Below, one piece after another: positions 49,412 to 61,639 of a DNA stretch of 64,000 nucleotides. The translations under genes and the position numbers were made by a program. Where the stretch lies: positions 257,501-321,500 of the forward strand of contig JAEMWC010000395.1 of NCBI GenBank assembly GCA_016490735.1, given 5' to 3'. Every line of letters begins with the position of its first letter. The first letter of the stretch is position 1. The stretch comes from Pachyseris speciosa (lineage: Eukaryota; Cnidaria; Anthozoa; Scleractinia; Pachyseridae). The notes beneath the pieces are model-generated. The model made no database searches, was not told the DNA's origin, and saw only the letters and a program-made list of their open reading frames with translations.

Positions 49412-51801
49412 GGACTTACCCAACTAGTAAAAGAACCTACTAGGGATGACAACATTCTCGATCTTGTGTTGACAAATAACGTCAATATCATTAACAATGT
49501 TAGGGTAATCCCGGGAATAAGTGATCACGATATGGTTCTCTTTGAAGTGAACTTGGCTTGCAGAAGGAAAAAGCCAGTTAGACGCAAGATTTACATGAGG
49601 AAAAAGTCAGACACCACTCGTATAAAGAAAGAACTACAAGACCTTGCGAATGATTTTGAAGATATGAAGAACGAATCCGTAGACGCAAAGTGGAATATGT
49701 TTCAACATAGGCTTACTGGAATAATGGATTCCTGTATACCGCACAAGTTCACTACATCACGCCATAACTTACCTTGGTTTAACCGTAACTTGAGAAGACA
49801 AACGAGGTTAAAGCAAAGGCTATACAACAGGGCGAAGAAATCTGGAAGGCAATCCCACTGGAATAAATTTAAACTAGTCAGGAAGCAATTACACAAGAAC
49901 TTGAATAGGTCCAGGAACGATTATCTATCTGATTTTCTCGGTGACTCTATAAAACAAAACCAAAGGCTTTTTGGTCACACATCAAAAAGCTAGGGAAGGA
50001 GGACACGGATAACCAAGATCTCAAAGTTGGAAATGAAGTGTTTACCGAACCGAGAGCTAAGGCCGAAGTGCTAAATAGCCAGTTTTTCCAGTGTTTTTAA
50101 CAAGGAAGAAACAGAGAATATCCCACACCTTGGCGAAAACCCTATTCCGACTATTGCAACAATAAACATCACAACTAGTGGAGTTGAAAAGCAACTTAAC
50201 GGGTTGAAAGCAGACAAAGCGTATGGTCCGGATGGAATTCCTCCTTGGTTTTTAAAGGAAAATGCCCAGGAAATATCAAAGGTTCTTACTGATATTTATC
50301 AAGATTGTATTGATACCGGAACTGTGCCTATCCAATGGAAACACGCCAACGTATGTGCTATTCACAAGAAAGGAAAGAAATCGGATCCCTCAAACTATAG
50401 GCCCGTGTCACTTACCTGCATTGCATCAAAGGTACTCGAACATATCGTACACAGCCATGTTATGAAGCATCTTTCACAATATGGAGTGCTCACTGATTAC
50501 CAACATGGTTTTAGGGCGAAACGATCAACAGAAACACAGCTCATATGTACCGTTCATGATATAGCGAGTGCTATCCAGTCCAACAAAACAATTCACGCTG
50601 CAATCCTCGATTTTTCAAAAGCATTTGACAAAGTTCCCCATCGCCGACTTTTGAAGAAACTTGATTATTACGGAATTCGTGGCCAACTACATAACTGGTT
50701 CGAGTCGTTTCTAACACAGCGTACCCAATCAGTGGTAATTGGGGGAGAATCATCTGCACCTGTAGTTACAACTTCCGGCGTTCCCCAAGGAACAGTCTTA
50801 GGACCACTATTGTTCTTAATGTATGTAAATGATTTACCTGATGGTCTGAACTCTACTGTTAGACTTTTTTGCTGACGATGCGCTGTTATATGGGACAATT
50901 TGCTGTGATGATGACACAGCTGATCTCCAAGATGATTTGTATAGATTAGAAGATTGGCAACAAAAGTGGCAGATGGAATTTAATCCTTCAAAGTGCAAAA
51001 TCATGTGTTTTACAACGAGGAGGGATCCACCAAAGCGGGAATATGTATTCTGTGGAGAAATCCTAGAAGAAGTTGAACGTCACCCTTATTTGGGGGTAAT
51101 GCTCGATAACAAAATGAGGTGGTCACCACATGTCGAAACTATCACATCTAAAGCAAATAAGATCTTGGGACTTATCAAGCGAAACCTGTGGAACTGCCCA
51201 AAGACAGTGAAAGAAACTGCGTACAAGACTCTTGTGAGGCCAAAACTCCAGTATGCCTGTAGTGCATGGGACCCACACCACCAGAAAGATAAAGCCGCTC
51301 TAGAAAGAATACAGCGGAAAGCAGCGCGCTTTGCTACTGGAAATTACGATCGAACAGCGAGCGTGACGGAAATGCTACAAGACCTACGGTGGGACACACT
51401 TGAAACGATGAGGAGACACGCAAGGCTCTCCACTGTATACAAGATGTGCCACGGCCTCCTAGATGGGGACTGGGGGGATTATTTGAAAGCAAACAGAGAA
51501 AGGAGGACTCGGGGAAGCCATGATTTTAAGTTTATTGTACCAAAAGGACATAAAGATATTTTTAGATTTTCTTTTTTTCCTAGGACAATAACTGAATGGA
51601 ACAAACTCCCACAAGAGACTGTCTCCAGCCAATCTCTTTGTATTTTTAAAAGTAAACTTAATTAGTATAATTTTATCAGTATTTTAACTTTTACTGTTAT
51701 TTTGTATATTTTAGTATAGTTTTATTTTTTTAGCTTTTTAGAGTTGGCGTGATGTCGTTCCACGATTTTGCCGACATAATGATATTTAGATTTAGATTTA
51801 G

Positions 51802-51873
<72 letters not shown>
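49412..51873 (+). mobile_element. 5'-truncated LINE (Jockey/CR1-like) with endonuclease end, RT and tail
   Basis: Begins in the end of the AP-endonuclease domain (LDLVLTN and GISDHDMV). RT blocks follow in 50204-50875 (YRPVSLT, AILDFSKAFDKVPH, GVPQGTVLGPLLF), then FADD just after a T6 frameshift near 50866-50871, and the C-terminal part in 50937-51665. Further frameshifts lie near 49985 and 50090-50200. It ends in a (TTTAGA)/(TA)n/(TAA)n tail. Not mobile as it stands. Confidence 0.88.
51803..51873. repeat. (TA)n/(TAA)n microsatellite at the LINE 3' end
   Basis: About 12 TA units followed by about 15 TAA units, the terminal simple repeat of the LINE. Confidence 0.9.
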
Positions 51874-51874
<1 letters not shown>

Positions 51875-53185
51875 TAAAACTATCGGGTTTCCGAAATAAG
51901 ACAACTTGCAAGAAATAGTTTGAAACCCCGAGACCAAAGGCTCTAATCGAACCACAACTTAAAGTGGTTTGTGGAGAATTTTTTGGTAAAGACACAAGAT
52001 AGCAATTGTAACAGACTACTTTCTTTCAAAACTAATATTTACTAGTTGTGACGAAACTAGAGTGGTTTACCCCGAAAAAAACACAAGAACTTACCGAACG
52101 TGTAGTACGTGTTTGTAGTTTGAGTTACAGGAAATAGTGTCTGAATTTTGCTACCCACATCGGCACATGTATTCATTCGGTCGCTGCCTGCTGAACAATA
52201 AACGTCGCTTGCTTAACTCTTTCCCGTATGCCGTTTTGTAGGTCTTTTTTGCATGGTAAAGTCAATCTCATTATTCCATACAAGGGGTTACCACGGAGAT
52301 TTCGCTGGTCCACAACACCGAAGGCTCTATCCTTGTTGTCACGCTTGTCACGCTAGCTGTCGTTTATTTCTAAACGATCAATGCAGCTACAATTCGTTGC
52401 GTATTTGATTTATAAGTGTGTTTTTCGAGCCATTTTCCACCTCAGAAGCCCCCTGCCTAGCATCATAAAGCTACGTTGATGGGTAGAGGCAATCCTTTGA
52501 AAGAACACAGGGGTGAGAAGCAATTTCACACGAAGTGGGCCACTCAAAGTATTCGAGCGTGTGGTGGCGTGAAGTTATGTCTTTAGCCCTTTTGTGAGTG
52601 GATTCCGGGACCTGGCATGTCAATTTTCACTTGTAAATAATGCAATTGGTGCAATGTTTTGTCAGAAGGACCGGGTGGCTCGACACAGTTCTAAAAAATA
52701 TCTGAAATGGAAATTGGCGGTCTTCCATATCGACGTTATACGAGAAGTACCCAGAATTCCATTGGGCCACAAAGTCGAAAATTACAGACCAGTGAGAGCA
52801 AGTGAAATCAAAAGCGTTATCTCCGTCGCGCTAAACAAGTGAGCGGGAAAATGTGGTGCAGATCACAAGAAGTAGAGTTGAAGTTTGCTGACAATGTAGA
52901 CTTTAAGCTTCAAGAGGAATTTTTGTCATAAAAACTTCAAGACAAAGTTGCGTATTTTTTGATGTTGCCCGAGGGCATTCTAAGCCAACATTTTTGGTTC
53001 ACAACCGAATAAACGGTCATATTAAATAAAAATTGGGAGTTTTAGTAAGTTTACGGGGTGATGAAGTCTAAAAACTGAGTATTTGGCCATAGCAATGATT
53101 TATTTCAACCATTTGGGAAAGTTGCAAGTTTTCAAGGCAATGATTCCCTGAGGAATCATATTTAGTGTAGCGTACGGCCAGCTCG
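51874..53185. other. Non-genic DNA, nothing recognised
   Basis: No gene or clear repeat. An 82-codon frame at 52594 has no recognisable domain. Confidence 0.45.
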
Positions 53186-53189
53186 AATA

Positions 53190-53372
53190 AGCCGTATGTT
53201 GGTTTTTGCTGAGGGAGGAAAACCGTAGTAACTGGAGAAAAACCCTCGGAGCAGGGTCGAGAACCAACACAAACTCAGTCCACTTATGGCGTCACCACCG
53301 GGAATCGAACCCGGTGCCACATTGGTGGAAGGCGAGTGCTCTCACCACTACGCCATCCCTGCTCCTCCCAGT
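53190..53372 (-). repeat. tRNA-derived SINE
   Basis: On the minus strand A box GATGGCGTAGTGGTGAGAGC and B box GGTTCGATTCC (53285-53362) are followed by a conserved body with GAGTTTGTGTTGGTTCTCG and a CTCCGAGGGTTTTTCTCC block. It lies directly upstream of the retroelement, possibly within its LTR remnant. Confidence 0.75.
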
Positions 53373-53473
53373 TAAGCACAAGTGTACTCGCGTGTTCTTA
53401 CATGGTGGCAGCGAGTGGAGAGCTATAGTGGTACAATATTACGCATAGCTTATAGGAACAGAAGACATTAATT

Positions 53474-54290
53474 ATGGCAACGGGATACACCTTACCACCG
53501 CCACCAACCCTCGAGATTCACAGCCCAAACGCAGCAGAGAAATGGAAGAAGTTCCTGCTAGCATGGGAGAATTATGCACTCGCCACAGAGCTCCCTAAGA
53601 AGGCCGAAGGAGTGCAGGTCGCCACTCTACTTACAGTGATCGGCGAAGAGGCACGAGAGGTGTACTCAACCTTCAACGACTGGGACGCTGAGGGCGACGA
53701 AAAAAAGATCAAACCGGTGTTAAAGAGATTCGGGAATATTGCGAACCGCGCAAGAATATCCCATTCGAGAGGTTTAAATTCAATCGTAGAGTCCAGGAGC
53801 CTGGGGAAACATATGACCAGCACCGCACGGCGCTGCGAAAGCTGGCCGATGGATGTGATTTTGAGGCAATCACCCCAGAAGAGATTCTTCGTGATCGCCT
53901 GGTATTTGGAATTCGTGATAGCAAAGTAAGAGAGAGATTGCTAAGAGAGACTAAGTTGACACTACAAAAAACTGACGAGATCTGCAGAGCATCAGAGAGC
54001 ATGCTCGCTCAAATGAAAATCGTCGGAAACAGTGATGGAGCTCCAGTCAATGCCGTGGACAGAGGCAACAAAACAAAAGTTCCCGAAGGACGAAAAACCA
54101 AAAGGAGAGTTCATGGCGGTAAACACGCAACAACAAAAGAATGCGGAAACTGCGGCACAGAACATGACCGCACAAAGAAAGAATCATGCCCAGCCTATCT
54201 CAAGACGTGCCTGACATGCGGAAAGCTTTCACATTTTGCGGCTAAATGTCGCAGCAAGAAAAGAGATAGTGAAGATAGCGACACCCGCAG
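53474..54290 (+). pseudogene. Gypsy gag, frameshifted
   Basis: Starts MATGYTLPPPP. The capsid-like part has WKKFLLAWENY, and after a frameshift near 53730 it continues to a zinc knuckle CLTCGKLSHFAAKC at about 54210-54250. It packages element RNA in intact relatives. Confidence 0.7.
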
Positions 54291-55775
54291 ATTTGTCCGA
54301 ACTGTTGACAACCCCGACAGCGATTCGGAAGTGTTCCACACCGAACATATCTCAGCGGTTGACCTTGATGATTCACAGCTGGTAACTATTAAACTGGCGT
54401 CTGGAAATTTTCTGCGTTTTCAGCCAGACACGGGAGCGCAGTGCAACGTGATTCCGGTTGAACTGTACAGGAAAGCCACAAAGGATTATAAACTCGAACG
54501 AGTGGCACCGTTGAACACTCAACTCACAGCCCACGGAGGCTCAAAACTGACAGTTGTGGGTGAAGTTCGTATTCGCGTGTGGCGTGACAATTTTAATTGT
54601 CAACTTGATTGTAAACTTGTTGGCAGCAATGCCATCCGACCCCTCCTTGGAAGAAAAGCCTGTGTGGGCATGAAGATAATTAAGTACATCGACAATGATG
54701 AGCTGAACAAGCCACAAACAGGAAATGCCCCAATTTACGCACTCGAAAGCACGAACACTAAGAAAGAAACACGTGCGCCCAATACCAAAGAAGCACTGAT
54801 CGAGAAATATCCAGAAGTTTTCAGTGACGGAGTCGGAAAACTAGCCGGTCAATATCACATTAAAATTGACGGTAATGTAGACTCTGTACAACATGCCCCT
54901 CGCCGTGTACCAGTGGCACTAAGGACGAAAGTCAATGAAGCTTTAGAAGATCTCGAGAAACAGGAAATTGTCACACCCGTCACCTCTCCCACAGCCTGAA
55001 TAAGCTCCATGGTAACCGTACCAAAGAAAAACGGCAAATCACGCATATGTCTTGATCCAAGAGATTTAAATCGTGCCATCCAACGTGAGCACTATCCTCT
55101 ACCGACAATTGAAGACATCGCAACGCGGCTACATGGAGCCATAGTATTCACAAAATTGGACGTTCGGAACGGATTCTGGCATGTGGCGCTGGACGAGAGC
55201 TCGTCTTACCTGACAACGTTCAACACTCCGTTTGGACGTTACCGATGGCGACGCCTGCCTTTCGGTATCAGCTCCGCTCCCGAGGTTTTCCAGCGCAAAA
55301 TGCTTGAGATGGTCGAGGGAATGTCAGGAATCGAAGTAGTGGCGGATGATTTCATCGTGGTTGGCTGCGAAACCACGGTAGAAGAAGCCACTGATGACCA
55401 CGATCGAGTGCTCATAAATTTCCTCGAACGTTGTAAAGAGCAAGACGTCAAGCTCAACTCTGACAAGCTTAATCTCCGTCAGAAGGAAGTCCCATTAATC
55501 GGACATATCGCCACAGATAAGGGTTTGCGTGTCGACCCAGCCAAAGTGCGAGCAATTAGTGAGATATCAGCACCAACAGACAAGGCCGGAGTACAAAGAC
55601 TGCTGGGACTTGCACAGTACCTGAGTAAATTCCTGCCAAATTTGTCCGATATCACCAAGCCGTTGAGAGAGTTGACGCAGAGCAACGTGCAGTGGGTCTG
55701 GGAAACAGCCCAACAAGCCTCATTGGAAGCTTTGAAGAAAGCAGTTATCACCACGCCAGTCTTGCGTTTCAGTTT
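54290..55775 (+). pseudogene. Gypsy pol: protease and reverse transcriptase, broken
   Basis: Aspartic protease motif PDTGAQCNVIP lies near 54425-54457. The RT has the PKKNGKSRICLDPRDLN, TKLDVRNGFWHV, FGISSAPEVFQ and VADDF motifs. A TGA at 54997-54999 replaces a codon that is Trp in related elements. The frame runs into an insertion at about 55770. The catalytic box reads VADD instead of the usual Y.DD. Confidence 0.8.
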
Positions 55776-56120
55776 CAGTTTCAGTTTCAGTTTATTTTTT
55801 TGCCACTTATTGTTATTTAAAATTACAAGATAAATATATGTTTAACTACAAGAGATGTTAAATAATCGATAAGAGAAAAGTATTAGGCGAGGATGCCCAT
55901 ATAGAAACCATTAGGGCTTATTCGGGCTACAGGCACCTCAAGAAAATACAACTATAAAATGATAATTTAGGCGTGTCTTAATTAATTTGTAAGCACATTT
56001 AGGTTAAAAAGCAAGAACACAAACAAACAAACGAAATGAACAAAATAAGGGGAAGTCAGTTCAGGAGGAAGGTTTTTAATTTAGACTTAAATTGAGAAAA
56101 ACTGTCAGCATTCTGAATTT
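55771..56120 (-). mobile_element. LINE 3'-end fragment nested in the gypsy pol
   Basis: On the minus strand it reads as a LINE tail ending in (CTGAAA)n repeats. It interrupts pol between RT and RNase H, whose homology resumes near 56126. No clear target duplication was found. Confidence 0.5.
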
Positions 56121-56125
56121 CTGTA

Positions 56126-56413
56126 TTGAACAACCTAGAGGAGGAAGTAACGCGTCAGTGTGATGCCTCTCAATCCGGTTTAGGTGCTGCCTTGTTGCAG
56201 AACGGACAGCCAGTGGCTTATGCGTCCCGAGCTCTGACCGACGCAGAAACACGTTATGCACAGATCGAAAAGGAACTGCTCGCGATCGTTTTCGCGTGCG
56301 AACGTTTCGAGTCTTACGTGTACGGCCGCGATGTGATTCGAGTGGAAACTGACCACAACCCTTTGGAAGCAATCTTCACCAAGCCGCTCAATTCAGCGCC
56401 TAAAAGACTGTAG
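56126..56413 (+). pseudogene. Gypsy RNase H fragment
   Basis: DASQSGLGAALLQ, ALTDAETRYAQIEKELLAIVFA and a TDHNPL motif are those of Ty3/gypsy RNase H. A TAG stops the frame at 56411-56413; homology runs on for about 50 bp to the junction at 56467. Confidence 0.8.
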
Positions 56414-56928
56414 CGAATGTTGTTGAGACTGCAGAAATACAGTCTACAAGTGGTCTACAAGAAAGGGGCTGCTCCGGGGTTCACCGTTTTGGTGGACGCA
56501 AAGTGTGTTGGTATATGAACCATTCACATATCTTTCCCTTCCGATTTCAGACCCCTGGTAGGTGCTTGAGATGTCAATGGACGGACGGGCCATCGTGTTC
56601 GTCATAGTTGAATCTCCAGATTCGTCATCGAGTGATTCCATCTTTAAACGATGAACCAGCTGTTGAAAGCAAAGAATTGAAAAACATTATTTTGGGACGA
56701 ATATTAAATTCTGTGCAACGAGCAGCGTGCTTACATCGAGATATTAAAACATGAAGCTCCTGCAGGACAATTGTGAAGTATTAAAATCGACTCCTTTTTT
56801 TAAACTTCTTCACCGATGGTGAGGCTAGACTTGGCGGGACCTGAACTGTCGGTGGTTAAAGAGTAAAGGTAGCTGCATAACAAACATACAATGGGAACAA
56901 AAACAGAACTATTATTGACTGCCTGCGA

Positions 56929-57073
56929 GGGGTGGAGGTGATGGTGGCGGTGGGCTGCCTGCGTGGGGTGGAGGTGATGGTGGCGGTGGGCTGCCTGCGA
57001 GGGGTGGAGGTGATGGTGGCGGTGGGCTGCCCGGGAGGGGTGGAGGTGATGGTGGCGGTGGGAGGGGTAGGCT
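56929..57073. repeat. 36-bp minisatellite, about four units
   Basis: Units of GGGGTGGAGGTGATGG plus a GGCGGTGGGCTGCC half repeat four times with few changes. The proline-rich minus frame here is a by-product. It lies in the last intron of copy B. Confidence 0.9.
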
Positions 57074-58474
57074 ACTCGGATTCAAGAGTAGAGGAGAGGA
57101 GACCCAGTCTACTCTCCATTTCTCTCTCAGTCTCTCGCTTTCACGTTGATTTGATCCGTTGATTTTTCCGCTCGCCCTCGGTACAATACCTCTAACGCTT
57201 ATGACAGTTGGTATATCGGGTCGAGGATACGGCTGCATGATACATTGTCCGAAAAATAAACAGCTGGTCGAGAAGCGACGCTTCGAGGGCAACTATGAAG
57301 TTTTGAGGACAATCTATCAGCCAAGGACATTACCCTCCGATATACAAGCTAGCCAGAATGAGCTTTATTTATTTTATAACCCTCCTATTTAAAAAAAGAG
57401 ATCTGACGACGATTGCGAATGAAGTAAACCACTGCATTGATTGGTCAAGTTTCTTTTATTTAACTATTATTGGACTCTTCCATTTAAAATTAAAGAAACT
57501 TTTGTTTTGCGTCCGAAAAATCGGAGGAGACAAATATCGACGCGGACGGGGTATATTGCCTGATACCAGTCCTCCGATTTGCACCACGTGACACAAAATA
57601 GCCAATATAATCACGCAAAAATTAATCGGTGGGTTATAAGTTAGGATAGTTGTAAGTTATTTAGAGTTAGCGTTGGGTATCATCATATTCTCTGTTTGGC
57701 AGGAAGAGACCGGCGAAGAAAGTGTACCGAGTAAAATGTATAAGGCAGGTGCAAAGATACTGCTGATGCCCACTTTCCCATCCTCGTCCCAGGGCCCTTC
57801 TGTCTCTTATCGACTCGTAGCCCTGCCGGCTACGAGACTTAAAGGGCTTTGGAAATGGAATGAAGTTTTCGTTGCCGCTGTCCTCGCCGCTGCCCATGAC
57901 AGCCAGGAATGATTTACTGAGAAACTGAAGCAACGATCTAGGAACGTACGGGGCCTGTCCTTCCCCTCACAAGAAGTTCAGTATCCGCAGTAGTGCTCTG
58001 AGAATTGTTTCATTGTTTAAGAAAGAAAAACGCGCAAAATAGAACAAAGAAATGTTCTGTTATGATTCGTAAAGCAATACACCACAAGTTTCTATGGTTT
58101 ATAGGCTGATAAACCACGCGGGATGTTGGAAGAACACTCGAAGAATTCGTGAAGCACGAGCCGCAGGCGAGCTGACTGACCAATCAGAGCGCGCGAATTG
58201 ACTTTGCTTATTATATAATAAGACATAACTGGTAAGACAGGTGTTGTTTATAACGTGTCTGCTTTAGACAAGGACAGCCGCGCTCCCTTCTCTAAATCTG
58301 CTATGATTCGTTCCCTTTATAGCCTGCGAACACACTCAGTAAGGCAGAGTAGATCTGACAAAAGAGAATACAAAATGTGATCGGTATAAGAATCATCTTC
58401 TTTGACCTTTACCTAGTTGCGCAAGTAAGTAAAGTGCGTGACTGACTTAACAGAAATGCGCCAGTTTCTTTTAC
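57074..58474. other. Intron DNA of copy B, nothing recognised
   Basis: No gene. A repeat-like block with ACCAATCAGAGCGCGCGAA at about 58175-58200 resembles conserved pieces of other interspersed repeats in this window. Confidence 0.4.
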
Positions 58475-58807
58475 CTTGGGTATGAAGATCAAACATATGG
58501 TGGCTGTAGCAGGGAATATTATGCACACACTCAGCGCAGCGTACAGCTCACTGTACTGTTTATCCACCAAGATGACCGCCAAGAAAGCACCAACCATAGA
58601 CAAGACCACCACGTTGTAAACACAAATACCGATGACGCGTGATTTATTCAGATGAGCGTAAACAACATTCCTTGTCTCGTACGCGAGGAAAAGGCCATAA
58701 AGCAACAGAATTCCTTTGTAAACATAGATCAGCGCCAGCCACATCGGCATGTTCTCTGCCATGCAGGTGTTTAATGTATATACTATGATGGAACCATTTG
58801 GATATTT
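58475..58807 (-). pseudogene. Copy B exon 14 (TM5-TM7)
   Basis: 111 open codons nearly identical to copy A (113), starting KYPNGS instead of NDPNDYHQ. Splice sites intact. Confidence 0.85.
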
Positions 58808-58949
58808 CTGCAATAACAATCATAAAGATAAGTATCCGTAGAATAACAATAACTCATTACTGCCAGTGATATCAGTAAGTCAGTTAGTAGCCTCGTCAGT
58901 TACCGCGAGCGGCGGTCTCTCCTGAGTCATTCGGGCGTATACCTTGATC

Positions 58950-58986
58950 ATCATCATCATCCTTATCCTCATCCTCATCATCATCC

Positions 58987-59029
<43 letters not shown>

Positions 59030-59041
59030 AATCATAATCAT
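58950..59041. repeat. (ATC)n microsatellite
   Basis: CATCAT/CCTCAT tract in the intron matching the copy A intron that contains (TTC)n/(CAT)n. Confidence 0.9.
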
Positions 59042-59947
59042 AACCACCTTAGATGCAAGCCAAGCAACGCAAAAGGCGCCCTGAAGAGGTTTCCGTGACC
59101 GAATACGCTCTGAGGACACGTGAACATCCCATCGCACAGCTTCTACCCAACCCTAATGTGTGTGATAAGTCAGAGAACAGCACCGGGAACTACGCCCTCT
59201 ACACTTCTCGATACGTTTGGGGGTTCTTTAACGGCCAAAGTTTTATGTGTGGAGGTGAAATGAAGGAGATAAGGCCAACTACATAACATCACTTCCCAAT
59301 GACGCGATCAGCAAGATCGTACTTATTTACAGTTGAGACATTGGTTTTTTGTCAGGTCTTGGATTTGAACCAACGACCTTCTGCTCAGCATGCACGCATC
59401 CCAGTACTCTTACCAAAATGCGCTAAACATCCGGCGGTTGGTCTCCTTGTTACCGATAAGCAAAGTTCGAATGTTTAAATTAAGTATGTCATCTGTAATA
59501 TCTGACCTCCTCAGGTAATTCGACTTGTTTGTGTCGCAGAGGATCAGTAACTTCCCATGCCACCAAGGTCACCACGTCGATCAACACGATTCCACTAACC
59601 ATGGCTAGCAACGTCCAATCAGAGAGAGGGCCGAGCCGAGGAATTTCAAACACATGTTAGCGCCGACGAATAGAATAATTAACTTTCAGTGCATCTGGTG
59701 AAAACCTCTTGTTGTAGATATCCTGTAAAGTGACTACAATCATGGACAAAATTACTTGAGAAATCAGGTCTCTTTGAGTCCAAAAATCCTTTCGCAGTAT
59801 AGGTGTGGCTCAACAGTGAGGGGGTATTTGAAACTCAATGAATATGTGAATATGATCATCACAGTTATATATGATTTTCATATATTCATTCTCATATATT
59901 TGAAACTTAGGTGATTATTGTTTCCAACAAACAAAGAACAAAGCAAC

Positions 59948-59997
59948 CTCGTTCCCAGGGTCTCTCCGCGGGAAGCGGGAGAGACCCTGGGAACGAG
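59948..59997. repeat. Perfect 20-bp inverted repeat (hairpin)
   Basis: CTCGTTCCCAGGGTCTCTCC and its exact reverse complement around a 10-bp loop. Short fold-back element in a copy B intron, absent from the same intron of copy A. Confidence 0.8.
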
Positions 59998-60530
59998 ATT
60001 GAGAACAAAGAGTACCTATGATATCTTTTTCCTAATCTACGGCTTCGTAGGAATCCTGCCTCGGTTTTACAACAACGCTTATTGCGTAAAAAACGACTCG
60101 TTTCGCTGTTTTACTTTGGTCAAATTAAAAGCACTTAATAGACCGTCAATATAAAATCTATTGCTTTCAGTGAAGCATTTATTTTGTGACCTTTACTTGA
60201 TTTCAGTCAATGTTCGAAACTGGTGAAAGAACAATATTAACGAAACCAGTTTATATCGGTTTGTCTCAAGACTATTTTTGTTTCTTCCTTGTAATACTTA
60301 CGCGAACTTTTAAACGCTTGTTTGTACAAATATTGTAAATTCTCCAGGTCTTGATGAACATAGCACCAAAAGCCAAAGAAAATCCTACGTCCAAAATCCA
60401 GGCGCGAACCTTGAAATAAAGGAAAATAACATGTTCGTCAGTCAAAATTCATGAACTAAGCTGGAACAAGTTGATGAAGAATAATTAAAACCTGCAAAAA
60501 ACGAATGTAAAAATGGAAAGAAGAAGAAAA

Positions 60531-60567
60531 AGAACAACAACAACAACAATAACAACAACAACAACAA
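60531..60567. repeat. (ACA)n microsatellite
   Basis: About 12 ACA units in a copy B intron. Confidence 0.85.
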
Positions 60568-61083
60568 GAGAAAGAAGGAGAAGCAGAGAGCGGAGCGTGG
60601 GAGAAAAACATGCCCTTCGGGCTCAGAGGATCAGAGTGCTTCGCGAGAACTCCCACTGCCTTATTATCTTCGCCCATCAGAAAGTCTGGATACAGGCTAT
60701 GTTAATGATTACCTTACAGATGCGTGGCATAGTTTCCTCGGGAGAGTCAAACTCTTTTAGACCAAACAACACCACTGTACTTAGGCACATGATACATCCT
60801 AACACCATGACGTCGTTGAAAATGGGCGCAGACAATCTGATAAACCTGTTGAACACGATAAACTTGTTAGGCTCAAACTCGAGGTGAGACTTGCGGTTAT
60901 GGTAAATGTAATGAGAAGAAAACCGACAACGTTGAGGAGAATTGGCTTGTTCCGTGAAGATATGAGAAATAGGTGTTTAAAAAGTTGCACGATCGCACAA
61001 CAACACGAGTCAGGAGCAGACTGTGATTTGATGAACAAAATAAAGTTGTTTAGCGAGAAATAACTGAGAGATTTAAAACTTAC

Positions 61084-61239
61084 TTGTACAGTATTTGCGG
61101 TAATAACGGTTGAACTCAAGAAATATACGTCCTAAGACGACGCCAAAATTTGCGGCTACAGAGAATATAATGAACAGGGCGGGATGGATGTCTGCTGGCT
61201 GGAACTCCTTTATCGTTCGGTCTGTTGGAATTCAACCAT
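61084..61239 (-). pseudogene. Copy B exon 10 (TM1) with in-frame stop
   Basis: The linker reads D-G-stop where copy A has D-G-K. The rest (DIHPALFII, FNRYYRKY) is conserved. It ends phase 1 while exon 11B starts phase 0, so the junction is also out of register. Confidence 0.8.
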
Positions 61240-61639
61240 CTGCAACAAAAAACTTAGTCAACTCAATTTTCTGTTGTGTTTACGAATATTCCCGCTCGCA
61301 GAGCCACCCCACCTCTGATCAGCGGTTGAACCGCTGACCAAAATATCGCCAGAGGGGACTGGGTTCTAGGATGGTTTAAGCAATACAAATCGGTTTTATG
61401 GACAGTTCGTTGGGAGAAACGATGCGCAACTGCCATAAAAAGCAGTCACGATTAACCAAACAGGCAAACTTTTGTTGAAAAGTGGGAATAAACTATCTGT
61501 CCTGATCAACATTTTTTGAAATATGTTGTTTACTTCAGTTGAATCAAACCAGCCTTCGTTATAGTTGGCATGACTACGTTTTTGTTGTCTCTACAAACGC
61601 CGAGCAAAAGATCTTGGAGATGCCTTCATTGCTAGCTAT

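Larger units (their letters stand above)
53403..56467 (+). mobile_element. Ty3/gypsy-like retroelement remnant
   Basis: A primer-site-like TGGTGGCAGCGAGTGG at 53403 is followed by gag (53474 to about 54290), protease with DTGA, RT (55009-55770) and RNase H (56126-56440). The gag frame shifts near 53730 and pol has an in-frame TGA at 54997-54999. A 350-bp insert splits RT from RNase H. Sequence stops at about 56467, where it joins receptor copy B; integrase and 3' LTR are gone. No clear 5' LTR could be delimited. Confidence 0.85.

Noticed and set aside
56912..57292. Proline-rich 126-codon frame on the minus strand
   Set aside because: It is the translation of a 36-bp minisatellite, not a gene.
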